Below are positions 26,695 through 36,370 of a DNA stretch of 64,000 nt, in pieces; position 1 is the first letter of the stretch; each line of letters starts with the position of its first letter. Under the pieces are notes generated by a model. It made no database searches. It was not told the DNA's origin and saw only the letters and a list, made by a program, of their open reading frames with translations. A program made the translations under genes and the position numbers. Source of the stretch: Paraburkholderia piptadeniae (GTDB lineage Bacteria; Pseudomonadota; Gammaproteobacteria; Burkholderiales; Burkholderiaceae); NCBI RefSeq assembly GCF_900007165.1, contig NZ_CYGY02000049.1:31733-95732 (forward strand), read 5' to 3'.

Positions 26695-28098
26695 TCAAAC
26701 GAATCGCCCGCCCTCAACCATTCCGGCCGATGCAGTGTCTTGCTCGGCCGCCCCGAAATAAATGCTCCACGCGCGCTCCAGGCTCTGACCGTCGGCCACG
26801 GCGGGCTGCCCCAGATAACGAGCATTGGCGAGCACGATGCGCAAGAGTTCGCCCGGATATGAAGCAAGCAGCGGGCGGCCCGACAACCTGTGCAGTTCGC
26901 GCACCAGGTAGTCGAGTGCTTCGTCGTTCGACTGCACGCCCAGCTCGCCACACCGACGCCGGTAAATCTCGCGGTACTCCGCCGCATCGAGCGGTCCGAC
27001 GTACAGCTTGGCGCCAAGGCGGCGAAAGAAGGCCTCGTCGCCCAGGTCCGCCGGCGCGGTGTTGCTGGTAAAGACGATGCGCACGTTCAAGGGCAGCGGG
27101 ACACGCACGCCGGTGCGCAGCGTCAGCAGGTCGTAGCCCCGATCGAGCGGCACGATCCAGCGATCAAGCAAAGTGGCTGGCGTGACGCGCTGGCGACCCA
27201 GATCGTCGATGACGTAGACGCCGCCGCTTGCCTTGATATGCGGCGGTGCCTGGTAGTAGCCGTTGGTCGCGTCGTGGCACAGCTCCAGCATGTCGAGCGT
27301 CAGTTCGCCGCCTGAAAGCGCAGTCGGCGTTCTGCACAACTGCCAACGGCCGTCTGTCGCGGTATTGGACCCGCCGTCGACGGATGTCAGCTCGCAGGGC
27401 TTGTGGATGAGCGGATCAAACACCTGGATGATTTCGTTCTCGACCGCGATCGCGAAAGGCACGGTGACCGGCCCGGGCATCAGCCGCCCAAGCCGTTCGG
27501 CTAACGAAGTTTTTCCGCTGCCCGAGGGACCGAAAAAGATAATGGGCCTGCCGTAGTTGACAGCGCCGCCGATCTGATCGAGCAGCGAGGGCGTCACCGC
27601 CATGTCCGCGAACGCGGGCTGCACATCGGCACGCGTGACATGCCGCTGCTCCGCCAGTTGCCGGTGCAGGTATGCCTGGTATTGTTCAAGCGGGACGGGC
27701 GCCGGCCCGACGTATCGGCAACGCGCCATGAATTCCGCCGCGCGGTGCCGTCCGGTTTCGGTCAGCTGGAATTCCCGGTCAAGGTCGTTTGGACCTCCCG
27801 CCCTTTCCAGCATCCGCTCGCGTATTGCGAAAGCCAGCACGTCTTCCAGTACGCTGGCGCCCAGCTTGAGCCTGCGGATCAGACGCGAAAGCGATACCTT
27901 CCCGAGCACATAGGCCGATCTGGCGACCAGTTCCAGCAGGAACGGTTCCGAAAGGCCCGTTTCCTCGATGGTCCGCGGAGCCCGGGACGGAACGAGATGC
28001 GCGTCACCCGCGGGATGACCGCCGGGGCGCGACTGGAACAGATCGAAAAGGCGGGCTCCGCCCTTCTCGATGTCCGTCGCCACTTGTTGATTCTCCAT
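26695..28098 (-). CDS. AAA-family ATPase inside the Tad operon
   Basis: The product has about 467 residues from ATG 28098. The N-terminal ~200 residues include a winged-helix-like stretch (LSEPFLLELVARSAYVLGKVS and LSRLIRRLKL). The ATPase domain has Walker A FFGPSGSGKTSLAERL, Walker B-like GGVYVIDDLGRQ and sensor 1 NVRIVFTSNTAP. It is not one of the standard Tad motor proteins. Its location between cpaA and cpaB makes a regulatory or remodelling function in pilus production likely, but the exact role is not evident. Confidence 0.88.
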   Translation of the reverse strand: MENQQVATDIEKGGARLFDLFQSRPGGHPAGDAHLVPSRAPRTIEETGLSEPFLLELVARSAYVLGKVSLSRLIRRLKLGASVLEDVLAFAIRERMLERAGGPNDLDREFQLTETGRHRAAEFMARCRYVGPAPVPLEQYQAYLHRQLAEQRHVTRADVQPAFADMAVTPSLLDQIGGAVNYGRPIIFFGPSGSGKTSLAERLGRLMPGPVTVPFAIAVENEIIQVFDPLIHKPCELTSVDGGSNTATDGRWQLCRTPTALSGGELTLDMLELCHDATNGYYQAPPHIKASGGVYVIDDLGRQRVTPATLLDRWIVPLDRGYDLLTLRTGVRVPLPLNVRIVFTSNTAPADLGDEAFFRRLGAKLYVGPLDAAEYREIYRRRCGELGVQSNDEALDYLVRELHRLSGRPLLASYPGELLRIVLANARYLGQPAVADGQSLERAWSIYFGAAEQDTASAGMVEGGRFV

Positions 28099-28198
28099 CA
28101 CGTCACTCCCCCGTCGGATATCGCCGAATCCGGATCGATCGCTCACGCCCGCAGCACGCAGTCGACGTGCAAGGCAGGCTTGAACGAACCGTCGTTTT

Positions 28199-28747
28199 TT
28201 AGAACATCACATGTGCTGACTGAAGACCCATCGCACCGACCGTACCTAGTGCAATGGCCACGGCAAACGGCAAGCTCCCAACACTTTCCCGCCTCGGGAG
28301 TTCCGCTCCCGGATCGGTTTTTTGCGGCTTCCGGCCCCTGACGGGAAGCATTCCCCGGATGTTCGCGAAGGCCCTTCGCGTCTTCCCGCGGGCAACGATC
28401 AGGATCAGCGCCCAGATTCCTCCGATGCTGAAAGTCAGTAGGACGATTCCGAATCCCGCCCAGGGACCTACAAAGGCACCAATCGCGGCCATCAGCTTGA
28501 CGTCGCCGGCGCCCATTGCGCGAGCCACATACAGCGGAAGGAACAGGGCTCCTCCCGTGAGCATGCCCAGCAGCCACTGGCTGAATCCCGTTCCCGCCCC
28601 GTGCAGGTAGCACTGGACCAGCAACGCGAGTACGGCCGCAGCCAGCACTAACCAGTTAGGAATACGACGTGCTCGCAGATCGGTCCATGAAGCAGTCGTC
28701 ACGAGCGCTAGAAGGCAAAGACCAACCGGAAATTCGAAAGCTTGCAT
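28199..28747 (-). CDS. cpaA: CpaA/TadV prepilin peptidase
   Basis: The 182-residue membrane protein has the two aspartates of type IV prepilin peptidases: ASWTDLRARRIPN near the N-terminus and the GAGDVKLMAAIG (GxGD) motif near residue 80. It lacks the N-terminal methylase domain, as is usual for the Tad branch. It should cleave Flp and the TadE/F pseudopilins. Confidence 0.94.
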   Translation of the reverse strand: MQAFEFPVGLCLLALVTTASWTDLRARRIPNWLVLAAAVLALLVQCYLHGAGTGFSQWLLGMLTGGALFLPLYVARAMGAGDVKLMAAIGAFVGPWAGFGIVLLTFSIGGIWALILIVARGKTRRAFANIRGMLPVRGRKPQKTDPGAELPRRESVGSLPFAVAIALGTVGAMGLQSAHVMF

Positions 28748-28910
28748 TACGTCCCCCTTCTCTCACTGTCGTCTGCGGCATGGCGTTTATTCTTTGTCCG
28801 TCAAACCATGCGGACTCAATGCATAACCTGTTCATTGCTTTCTTTTTAAAACGCGTCGATCGCAATTAACTTCGTATAACTTATTTTTATTGGAAAATTT
28901 TCACATCGGA

Positions 28911-28930
28911 AAAACGCCCCGTGGCGGGCT
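28911..28930 (-). terminator. Weak terminator downstream of flp
   Basis: Read on the minus strand, a short GC stem (GCCC...GGGC, or CGCC...GGCG) is followed by GTTTTTCC about 100 bases after the flp stop. The stem is only four or five pairs, so it may attenuate rather than end transcription into cpaA, which would suit the need for excess major pilin. Confidence 0.35.
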
Positions 28931-29028
28931 TAAATGCTCATTCTCTTCTGGTCTGCACGGTCAGAAACTTCCGCCGTACCAGAATGCCCCGCTCACGGGA
29001 CCGTCCCCTAGTGCGTATCAGCCCGCTG

Positions 29029-29226
29029 TTACGCCGTCATCGCCTTCTGTGCGGCCACGAGCTGATTTCCGATAGTGTCGAAAATACCCTTGAGAGCCGG
29101 GCCACCTAGCGTGAGACCGGCAACGATCACCAGCGAGAGAAACCCCGCGATCAGGCCGTACTCCATCGCCGTCACACCATCTTCATCACGCGCAAAGGCA
29201 CGGATCAGGTCGAGAGTTTTTTGCAT
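29029..29226 (-). CDS. flp: Flp major pilin
   Basis: The 65-residue prepilin starts at ATG 29226 with AAAGGAG upstream. It shows the Flp signature DEDGVTAMEYGLIAGFLSLVIVAGL: a leader ending in Gly, then the Glu/Tyr pair and a hydrophobic helix. It is the first gene of the Tad operon and is separated from cpaA by 280 bases. The recombinase module begins about 130 bases upstream on the other strand. Confidence 0.96.
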   Translation of the reverse strand: MQKTLDLIRAFARDEDGVTAMEYGLIAGFLSLVIVAGLTLGGPALKGIFDTIGNQLVAAQKAMTA

Positions 29227-29360
29227 TTGAAGCTCCTTTGAAAAAGAAGTTGTATTACTCAGGTACACTAAACATGCCCGCTGCGGTAACGGCAAGATGC
29301 CTGTCATAGGCGCGTAAACTTCGACGTGCAATGTATGGACACTTCCTGCTGGAGGTGTCC

Positions 29361-30635
29361 GTGGCTACGCTCGAACATATCCGCTTTGTTCCGTACCGTT
29401 GCGCGGTTACCGACGGCAAGGTGGACTACGTGCCGCTGCGTCGCGGTCGTGAGGTTCAGGCCTTGCCCCAGATTTTCTGGGCCGATCACACACCGTGGAA
29501 GGAGGCTAACCTTTGGGCCGTAGAACGTTTCACCCGCCAGGCCGTAGCCATTGAGACCATCGAATCGAATCTGCGTTGTCTTGCCAGTTACGCGGCGTTT
29601 CTCGAAGCTCAGAACCTTAAGTGGTTCGCCTTTCCCATACGCAAGGAGGAGCGCTGCCTCGTCCGGTATCGCGGCGCACTCGTCGAAGCACGCAATGATG
29701 GGCTGATCAGCCCGTCGACCGCGACGATGCGGATGCGCCAGGTCATTCATTTCTATCGTTGGGTACAGGCGCGCGGACTCTTTTCTCCTGCATCGCCCAT
29801 CTGGCGCGACAGGATCGTGTACATCAGGTATTTCGATTCGGTCGGCTTTGAACGGACCCTTGCAAGACTGACGACTGACCTTGCGATTCCCAATCGCACG
29901 CGGCCAGGTGAGCGGCTGGAGGACGGTCTGTTGCCGGTTTCCGCCACGGACCGTGACGCGATCCTTGATTTCGCCCGCGAGAACGCCACCCCGGAGCTGT
30001 TTCGTATCCTGTCGCTCGGCTTCTTTGCCGGATTGCGCCTGGGCACAATCTGCGACCTTAGGGTCGAGACGCTTGAGCGTGCCGTCCCGGACCCCCTGGC
30101 GCCGGGCTTGTACCGTCTCGCCGTGGGACCGGGCGCATCCCCTCCGGTCCATACCAAGTTCGCTGTCACCGGGCAGATCTGGATTCCGCAGCCGCTGCTG
30201 GACGATCTGCGTGAGTACGCAGGAAGCGTGCGACGTCTGATGCGGGAAGCCAGGGCAACGCAGGAGGACAGGAACCTGCTGTTCCTGACACGGTTCGGTA
30301 ACGGCTATGGCCGGCGCGGATCGGATCGGTCGGCAGCAGTCAATGTCGAGATGTCGTCGCTGCGGCGGGCTGGCATGCGCGACGGGCTCGGCGTGCTGCG
30401 CCACTTCCACATGCATCAGACCCGTTGCACATTTGCCACGGAGTTGGCGCGCCTCGCCATCGCGGCTGGCGGCGCTGTCAACGCCGTCGCGATCGTGAAG
30501 GATGCCTTGCTGCATCGGGACGAGGCAACGTCCTTCCGCTACATCAGGTTCCTTGAGAAGACATCGGCCAGGCAAGCGGCGGCCAGCGCATTCATGGCCG
30601 CTTTTACCGGGATCGTCAACCAGTCGACGTCATGA
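29361..30635 (+). CDS. Tyrosine recombinase 1 of a recombinase-trio module
   Basis: The product has about 424 residues. GTG 29361 is preferred because GGAGG lies five bases before it. The N-terminal part resembles a SAM-like core-binding domain. The catalytic domain has GLRLGTICDLRVE (Arg), HFHMHQTRCTFATEL (His-x-x-Arg), LLHRDEATSFRYIRF (second His and nucleophile Tyr), so it looks active. It is the first of four tightly spaced co-directional genes. The organisation resembles Tn554 TnpABC, RIT elements and gamma-mobile-trio modules; which one cannot be decided by eye. Confidence 0.88.
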   Translation: MATLEHIRFVPYRCAVTDGKVDYVPLRRGREVQALPQIFWADHTPWKEANLWAVERFTRQAVAIETIESNLRCLASYAAFLEAQNLKWFAFPIRKEERCLVRYRGALVEARNDGLISPSTATMRMRQVIHFYRWVQARGLFSPASPIWRDRIVYIRYFDSVGFERTLARLTTDLAIPNRTRPGERLEDGLLPVSATDRDAILDFARENATPELFRILSLGFFAGLRLGTICDLRVETLERAVPDPLAPGLYRLAVGPGASPPVHTKFAVTGQIWIPQPLLDDLREYAGSVRRLMREARATQEDRNLLFLTRFGNGYGRRGSDRSAAVNVEMSSLRRAGMRDGLGVLRHFHMHQTRCTFATELARLAIAAGGAVNAVAIVKDALLHRDEATSFRYIRFLEKTSARQAAASAFMAAFTGIVNQSTS

Positions 30636-30644
30636 GGAGTAGCG

Positions 30645-32282
30645 ATGCGTGATACCGACTTGCCGGACCTGACGTTTCCGATGGTTCGGCTCGGCACGAT
30701 GGAAACGCCGTGGGATTTACTCGGCCTGCTTTATCGCGGAGGGGCCGCAGCCCGGCCGAATCATGTCTCTGCCCTGATTGCCGGCGGAGACCTGGGGATA
30801 CCCGTTCCCGAGCGGATAGCACTCGTTCAGCGGATACACTCGGAGATTGCCAGTGTCCTTGTGAGTGGTGGCGGCAAGGAGACGGCCAGGTCCCGCATCT
30901 ATTGCGTGCGCCGGTTCTTCGCGTGGGCGGATGACGGCGGAGCTGCGATGACCCTCGATACGGTCATCGATGTATTCGTTCACTGGACCGACTACCTGCT
31001 GCATCGGCAACGCGTCGTTCGTGATCTGAACGAGCGCGGTGTGTACCAGCTTGCCAAGTCGGTCGCCGCCGTACTGGACAGGGTGCTGGAACGGCGCATC
31101 AGCGTCCTGTCCAGTACGCGCATCCGCAAGCCACGGTATAACCGTCTGGCCCGGGACACCGGCGCAGACAGGCAAAGCCTGGCGCAGTCGTTTGTTTTCG
31201 GCCACGCCCTGGTGGATATCTGCGATGCCCTGACGGTGGAATCGATACACGGTCCACCGCCGGTGCGTATTCCATTGCGCAGCGGCAAGGTCCTCGAAGA
31301 GTGGTCGGTGCGCTCGCGTGCCGACGCAAGGCAGCCACAATATCGCCTCATCAATCTCAGAATCGAAGCAGAGCTGCTGCTGTTCATCGCCCAGACCGGG
31401 CTGAACAGGTCCCAGGCCCACACGGCCAGAGTCGGACATTTCCACTACACGAGTCACCTGGACGGCTATCAGGTACGGCGATACAAGCACCGCAGGCAGG
31501 GCGAAGTCGAGTTCGAGATTTACCGGGAGTACCGTGAACTGTTCGAGCGTTACCTTACGTGGCGGGCAGCGATTTTTCCGGATGACCCGGACGGCCTGCT
31601 GTTTCCGTTCGTGAGACATGGCCGCGCGGAAGACGCACCTCCGCGATTCACCGGCATCCGCACGGTATGCCGCAGGCTCGGCATCACCTTCGTGTCACCA
31701 CGACCGCTGCGCAAGCTCAGGATCAACTGGCTGTTGCGCGAGTTGCACGATCCGGCGCTGGCCGCCGAGATGGCACAGCACGCGCAGCAGACGTTACTGC
31801 GCGATTACCTCGAACCCAATGCGCACGTCGCCATGGTGGAGATCTCGCGCTTTCACCGGCAGTCTGATCCGGACATCGCGATGCCTGGACCCGGACGATG
31901 CGTTTCACCCGTGCCGGCAGCACTGCCAGGCACTCCGCCACAGGCGACGCAGCCCGACTGCGTGAGCGCGGCAGGATGCCTGTTTTGTGTTCACCACCGC
32001 GACATCGACAGCGAGGACCACGTCTGGTCGCTCGCCAGTTTCCGCCACCTGAAGTCGCTCGAACTGGCACGTGGCCATCCGTCACCTCCCGACCGCAGGA
32101 TATCGCCGGCCCTGCATCCTGCTGCACTCGCCATCGCCCGGCTGGCCGCCAAGCTGAAGTTCTATGAGCGCAGCAGCGTGGTCCGGGGACAGTGGGTACG
32201 CGAAGCGCTCCTGCGCATCGAGGAAGGAGCCTATCATCCCGCCTGGCGGGCCTTTATCCAGCTTGCCGGGGACCGTCCATGA
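30645..32282 (+). CDS. Tyrosine-recombinase-fold protein 2 of the trio
   Basis: The 545-residue protein starts nine bases after gene 1 ends, with GAGGAG upstream. The catalytic-like part has GLNRSQAHTARVGHF (Arg), PLRKLRINWLLRE (an Arg where His is expected, then the second Arg) and MAQHAQQTLLRDYLEP (His and Tyr). The active site therefore deviates from canonical R-H-R-H-Y. A Cys-rich segment near the C-terminus (AAGCLFCVHHRDID) may bind zinc. It shares a four-base overlap with gene 3. Confidence 0.83.
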   Translation: MRDTDLPDLTFPMVRLGTMETPWDLLGLLYRGGAAARPNHVSALIAGGDLGIPVPERIALVQRIHSEIASVLVSGGGKETARSRIYCVRRFFAWADDGGAAMTLDTVIDVFVHWTDYLLHRQRVVRDLNERGVYQLAKSVAAVLDRVLERRISVLSSTRIRKPRYNRLARDTGADRQSLAQSFVFGHALVDICDALTVESIHGPPPVRIPLRSGKVLEEWSVRSRADARQPQYRLINLRIEAELLLFIAQTGLNRSQAHTARVGHFHYTSHLDGYQVRRYKHRRQGEVEFEIYREYRELFERYLTWRAAIFPDDPDGLLFPFVRHGRAEDAPPRFTGIRTVCRRLGITFVSPRPLRKLRINWLLRELHDPALAAEMAQHAQQTLLRDYLEPNAHVAMVEISRFHRQSDPDIAMPGPGRCVSPVPAALPGTPPQATQPDCVSAAGCLFCVHHRDIDSEDHVWSLASFRHLKSLELARGHPSPPDRRISPALHPAALAIARLAAKLKFYERSSVVRGQWVREALLRIEEGAYHPAWRAFIQLAGDRP

Positions 32283-34336
32283 GTGTCGATCCCTTGCGTC
32301 TTGGACTGGCGATCGAATCATCGCTGGCTGTTCCCACGGCATCCAACTACCGTCCGTTGACCTGGCCGCCCGCACACGACTGGCCAGTCGTCATCGATGC
32401 CGCGGGCAAGGTCGTGAGCCGTTGGGGCGATTCAATGTGGCGCCTGGATCCATGGGCAGGCAAACCGCTTCCGCTCAATTTTGGTGATGGTCGGGTAACG
32501 AACTCGGCTTCGATCGATCCGGCCAACGCGGACCTGCTGAGAATGATCGTCGGCTGGTGGATATGGGGACCCCGCGGCGCGCGGTCAGCAGGAAGGGTGT
32601 GTGCAAGATTCGACCTGATCCGACCGCTATTCGCCCTGTGCTCACGCGAAGGCATCCTGGCGTCCGATCTGACGCGTTTCCCGCGAGTCGCCGACCAGTT
32701 ACCCGAGGTCATTTCCCGAGCGGGGGCGAACGAACTTGCGGGAATTCTGCATGCCATCCACGAGCAGCGCGATGATCTCGGTTTCACGCTCCTGGACCGC
32801 GAAGGGATAGCCTGCTTGCAGGCCGCACTTCCCGCACACGCGGCACTGCAGACGCCTTATATTCCCCCGCGCATCTGGCAATACCAGGTGGACCGGCTAC
32901 GCACATGCCTGGACGATTTCCTCGCACACCGGGAACGTGTTGAGGAATGCTTCCACTTTTGCATCGAGGCCTATGCCCGGAACTACGGCTCGCTCTCCGC
33001 AGCGTTTGAGGCGCGCAGGTCGTCGGCGGCCAATCCATTCTTCCAGCCAGATTCCGCTACCGGGGCGAGAAGCGGCAAGCGCTATTTTGGCCCCTTTGCG
33101 CTGACGGCCGCGAGGTTCGGTATTGACGGACTGCTTGAGCGCTGGGTAGGACCTCGCGGGCGCCAGTACGGCAACGCATCGATCGGTGTGGATTCGTTTT
33201 CCGGATACCTGACCCTGATCAGTCGGGCCGGGCTTGCTTACCTGCTGAACTTTACGCTGATGCGCATCGAGGAAGGATGGAACCTCCGGGCAGACTGCCT
33301 TCGTATGGAGAATGATCCCGTTTTCGGCCCGATCTGCACGTTGCGCGGCGTGACGACAAAGACGATGCAGGACAACGAGGCGATCTGGATTGCGTCGCCT
33401 TCGGTCAGGGTCGCAGTGGAAGCAATGAACGTTGTTGCGCGGCTTCGGATCTCATGTGCGCAAGCGAATCCAGTCGTACGGCTCGCGCCGGAACACGCGC
33501 GCAATCCCTTTTTGCAGACCCATGTTCATGAGCCGTGGAACATTGGCCGCACACCCGACTACCACCTTCGACATGTCAGTCCCAGTTACCTCACTGTCCT
33601 GCGTCGATATCCGAAACTGCTTGATCCGGACGGGCTGCGCATTACACAACAGGATCTTGATCTGGCACGTCTCGTCACACCCACGCTCGATGCGGGGCGG
33701 TTTGCTGTGGGCAAGGTCTGGCCACTGGCCTGGCACCAGTTGAGGCGAACGGGAGCGGTCAACATGCAGGCATCCGGACTCGTGTCCGATGCGTCTCTCC
33801 AGTTCCAGCTCAAGCATGTTTCGAGGGCGATGAGTCTGTATTACGGCCGTGGGTATGCACGCGTCCGGCTTGAAGAAGACGCTCAGGCGCTCTATGTGCG
33901 AACCCTGTATGAGACGCTCGGCCGGGCACTCGCCCGCATGCCGTCGGACCGTTATGTCAGTCCACACGGAGAGGCACGCAAGGCGGAGATCGTGCGGCTC
34001 ATCGATGCCGCGGATGTGAAGAAGCTGACGAAGTTCGCCAGCGAGGGACGCGTAGCCTGCCGTGAGATTCTGCTTGGCGTATGTACAAATCGCGAGCCAT
34101 GCCCTTATGGTGGCATCGAGTCTGTTGCCCGCTGCGGTGGCGGCGATGCCGGCCACGATGTGAAGCCCTGTCCTGACGTCCTGTACGACCGGGCCAAGGT
34201 TCACCAGATCGAGGCTCTGGAGCGGCATCTCGACGAGCGGCTCGCCGATGCACCATCGGGCAGTCCACTGCGGGCGTCACTGGAAGCCCAGAAACGCAGC
34301 GTGAGGAGCTTTTTCGATGTCGTCAAACCAGACTGA
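32279..34336 (+). CDS. Tyrosine-recombinase-fold protein 3 of the trio
   Basis: The product has about 685 residues from an ATG overlapping the previous stop (ATGA). A long N-terminal region is unassigned. The recombinase-like core has LMRIEEGWNLRADCL (Arg near 327), LAWHQLRRTGAVNM (His-x-x-Arg near 486) and LKHVSRAMSLYYGRGY (His and Tyr near 515-522). All catalytic residues appear to be retained. A Cys-rich stretch (CTNREPCPYGG, CGGGDAGHDVKPCP) may be a zinc site. Gene 4 begins 20 bases before its end. Confidence 0.83.
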   Translation: MSVDPLRLGLAIESSLAVPTASNYRPLTWPPAHDWPVVIDAAGKVVSRWGDSMWRLDPWAGKPLPLNFGDGRVTNSASIDPANADLLRMIVGWWIWGPRGARSAGRVCARFDLIRPLFALCSREGILASDLTRFPRVADQLPEVISRAGANELAGILHAIHEQRDDLGFTLLDREGIACLQAALPAHAALQTPYIPPRIWQYQVDRLRTCLDDFLAHRERVEECFHFCIEAYARNYGSLSAAFEARRSSAANPFFQPDSATGARSGKRYFGPFALTAARFGIDGLLERWVGPRGRQYGNASIGVDSFSGYLTLISRAGLAYLLNFTLMRIEEGWNLRADCLRMENDPVFGPICTLRGVTTKTMQDNEAIWIASPSVRVAVEAMNVVARLRISCAQANPVVRLAPEHARNPFLQTHVHEPWNIGRTPDYHLRHVSPSYLTVLRRYPKLLDPDGLRITQQDLDLARLVTPTLDAGRFAVGKVWPLAWHQLRRTGAVNMQASGLVSDASLQFQLKHVSRAMSLYYGRGYARVRLEEDAQALYVRTLYETLGRALARMPSDRYVSPHGEARKAEIVRLIDAADVKKLTKFASEGRVACREILLGVCTNREPCPYGGIESVARCGGGDAGHDVKPCPDVLYDRAKVHQIEALERHLDERLADAPSGSPLRASLEAQKRSVRSFFDVVKPD

Positions 34337-34757
34337 TTCCCGCTCGCGGCTATCGGCCGAATCATCGTATCGCGAGGCGTTCGAGCGTCTGAAACGGGGG
34401 AAGCCCGAACGTCTGCCGCAGGGAACATCTGTGAGCCAGAACAACGTCGCCAGGGAAGCTGGCAGTGATCCCAGTGCCTTGAAGAAGTCACGGTTCCCCA
34501 CGCTGATCGCAGACATTCAGCAGTACGTTGCCGGGCATGCCGATGATCGTCCACCGTCCCGACATCAAACGCTGCAGGCGCAGCGCAAGCTCAATCGAAC
34601 CCTGCGCGATCGGATAGAGGCTCTCACGAAGCAACGCGATGCTGTCACATGCCTGCTCAACGAAGCCAATGCAAGGATTCTCGAGTTGACCGACTACGTT
34701 GCCGAGCTGCAAGCAAAGCTCCCGGCCTCAAACGTGGCGCCAATCCGCCACGTTTGA
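34317..34757 (+). CDS. Small helical accessory protein of the recombinase trio
   Basis: The 146-residue protein overlaps the end of gene 3 by 20 bases. A middle segment, VSQNNVAREAGSDPSALKKSRFPTLIADIQ, looks like a small helix-turn-helix. It is followed by a coiled coil running from about 95 to 135 (RKLNRTLRDRIEALTKQRDA). TnpC of Tn554 and the third protein of mobile-trio modules are small proteins of this kind. Its stop codon lies inside a perfect 13-bp hairpin. Confidence 0.75.
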   Translation: MSSNQTDSRSRLSAESSYREAFERLKRGKPERLPQGTSVSQNNVAREAGSDPSALKKSRFPTLIADIQQYVAGHADDRPPSRHQTLQAQRKLNRTLRDRIEALTKQRDAVTCLLNEANARILELTDYVAELQAKLPASNVAPIRHV

Positions 34758-34758
34758 G
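34727..34758 (+). repeat. Perfect 13-bp stem-loop over the stop codon of the last module gene
   Basis: CTCAAACGTGGCG and its exact complement are separated by a six-base loop, and the TGA of the small module gene is inside the right arm. There is no T-run after it on the plus strand. It could end transcription, stabilise the mRNA, or be a structural end of the element. Confidence 0.75.
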
Positions 34759-36370
34759 CGTGACAGCAATCTGAAGCCGGATGACGCCTTGTTGTCGCAA
34801 ATCGGCCAGGTCGATGCTCGATCGGATGCGTAAGTCACGATCGCGTCCGCAACCCGCGTTTCTTCCATCTGGGCGCACGCTCACCGTTCATGGTCGCAAG
34901 TTTTGCAGAAGACGGCTGCCCGCGCCGAGGATGGGAAAAGGGTATGGACACAACCTGCATCAGGAGCCTGCAGGAGCGACAAGTTCATGGACATGATCAG
35001 TTCAGCCTTCAACCGCGCCAGTACTGGGACTTCGGATGTCCATGTCCCGACAACTCACCGGTATATCGGGACCGGACATTGGCGAAGGCTGCAAGCTGCA
35101 CAGCCGGTTTTGGCCTGGCTGACCGGTTCGGTGCTGGAGCGCCTCGCCTCGTCGATGCGCTCCAGCCCGCCCCCTCCCCAACGCCACTCTCTTCGGGAAC
35201 CGTATGCCGATCCAGACAGGCATCGCAGTTCCTCGAACTTCGCCACCATCGGCAAACAAAACCGGTAGTGCCGAAGTTTTCCGGCGCTGCAGAACTCAAC
35301 TCCCCCGTCAGCTGTTCTGCGGCACCGCAGTCCGGACGCTGTTATTGCCAGAACTATGTGCGTCGCCGGTGCGGGACATATAGCCAGAACGGTGCCATCT
35401 GTGCCGAAAGGCTTGATGGCATTGGTTCATTCAGCCAAATGAACGACCTCTTGATGCGGCCGCCACGACGAATGTTTCACAACTGAAAATTGGCAGGGCC
35501 TCGGCGTTCGTGAGTCGCGCAGACACTAATGTGTGGAGGCGAACAGAAAAAGTCTGAGGAAACGCACAGACGGCGTTGCAGTACTGATTCGCCCCACAAG
35601 GCAATTCAAGCGCCTGCAAGGCTCAGCCCGACTATTAGGGCAAGGAACGATCGCGAGAAAAATCACAGTTCGGGGATGATCGCGAGAATACCTGCGAGTC
35701 ACAAATTGTTACAACGCCGATACGCAAATTTCGCTGAAAAAGGGTGGCTTGGATCGGCGGCCGTTAGCGTTTTTGGATACTTATTACCGAAATAGTGGGA
35801 TGGGAGCGCTTCCAGTTGGTATGATTATTAGGAGTTACACTGATGAATGCGTGTTTCTATGCCCGGGTCCTCCACCTCGAACCCGTACCGTCACATTTCG
35901 TTACAGGACTGATACATGAGAGGTAATCATTGCTGGTCTGGGTCGAAACCCGCGGCGGACGACGGCACGATCTAACGTAGTGCTTAAACCGTACGCCGAT
36001 AGGCCCGATGCATTCGGCGGATTGAGCTTGGCCGATAAGGCTTGGTGTGGCGATACGGTCCAGCTCCGTATGCGATGCCGGTTGAACCTGGGAGACTCGA
36101 TATCACCGATCCGCGGATTGAACAGAATCCCCGTGCATCCCGGCGTTGGCCCGGGCGGCGCGCAGCCGAATCTGGCGTCGCTGTGGAAATCCTCAAGCGC
36201 CGCGGGCCGCGACATGAGGGCGACCTCGTGATCGAGGTCGCGCCGTCACCGGTGTGCTGAAGAGTCGCTACGGCCGTCCGCGTCAAGGCGCGGTGGTGCG
36301 GCCGAGCAATGCGATCGAGGCGGCTCAACCGGCTTGACAAAAAGAAGGCCCGCCCCGGATCGGTCGTTCG
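34758..36370. other. 1.6-kb stretch without a confident gene
   Basis: No frame here has convincing protein character. A weak candidate runs from ATG 34987 to 35268 on the plus strand (93 codons, with RYIGTGHWRRLQAAQ), but there is no good ribosome site. The composition from about 35600 to 35900 is less GC-rich than its surroundings. The stretch probably holds the right part of the recombinase element and decayed sequence. Confidence 0.4.

Noticed and set aside
28865..28885. A loxP-like half site (AACTTCGTATAACTTAT)
   Set aside because: It is a single half-site-like match in an AT-rich promoter region without an inverted partner; taken as coincidence.
35900..36350. Possible coding region on either strand upstream of the nuclease gene
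   Set aside because: Frames on both strands are open but show no conserved-looking segments or start signals, so no gene was called.
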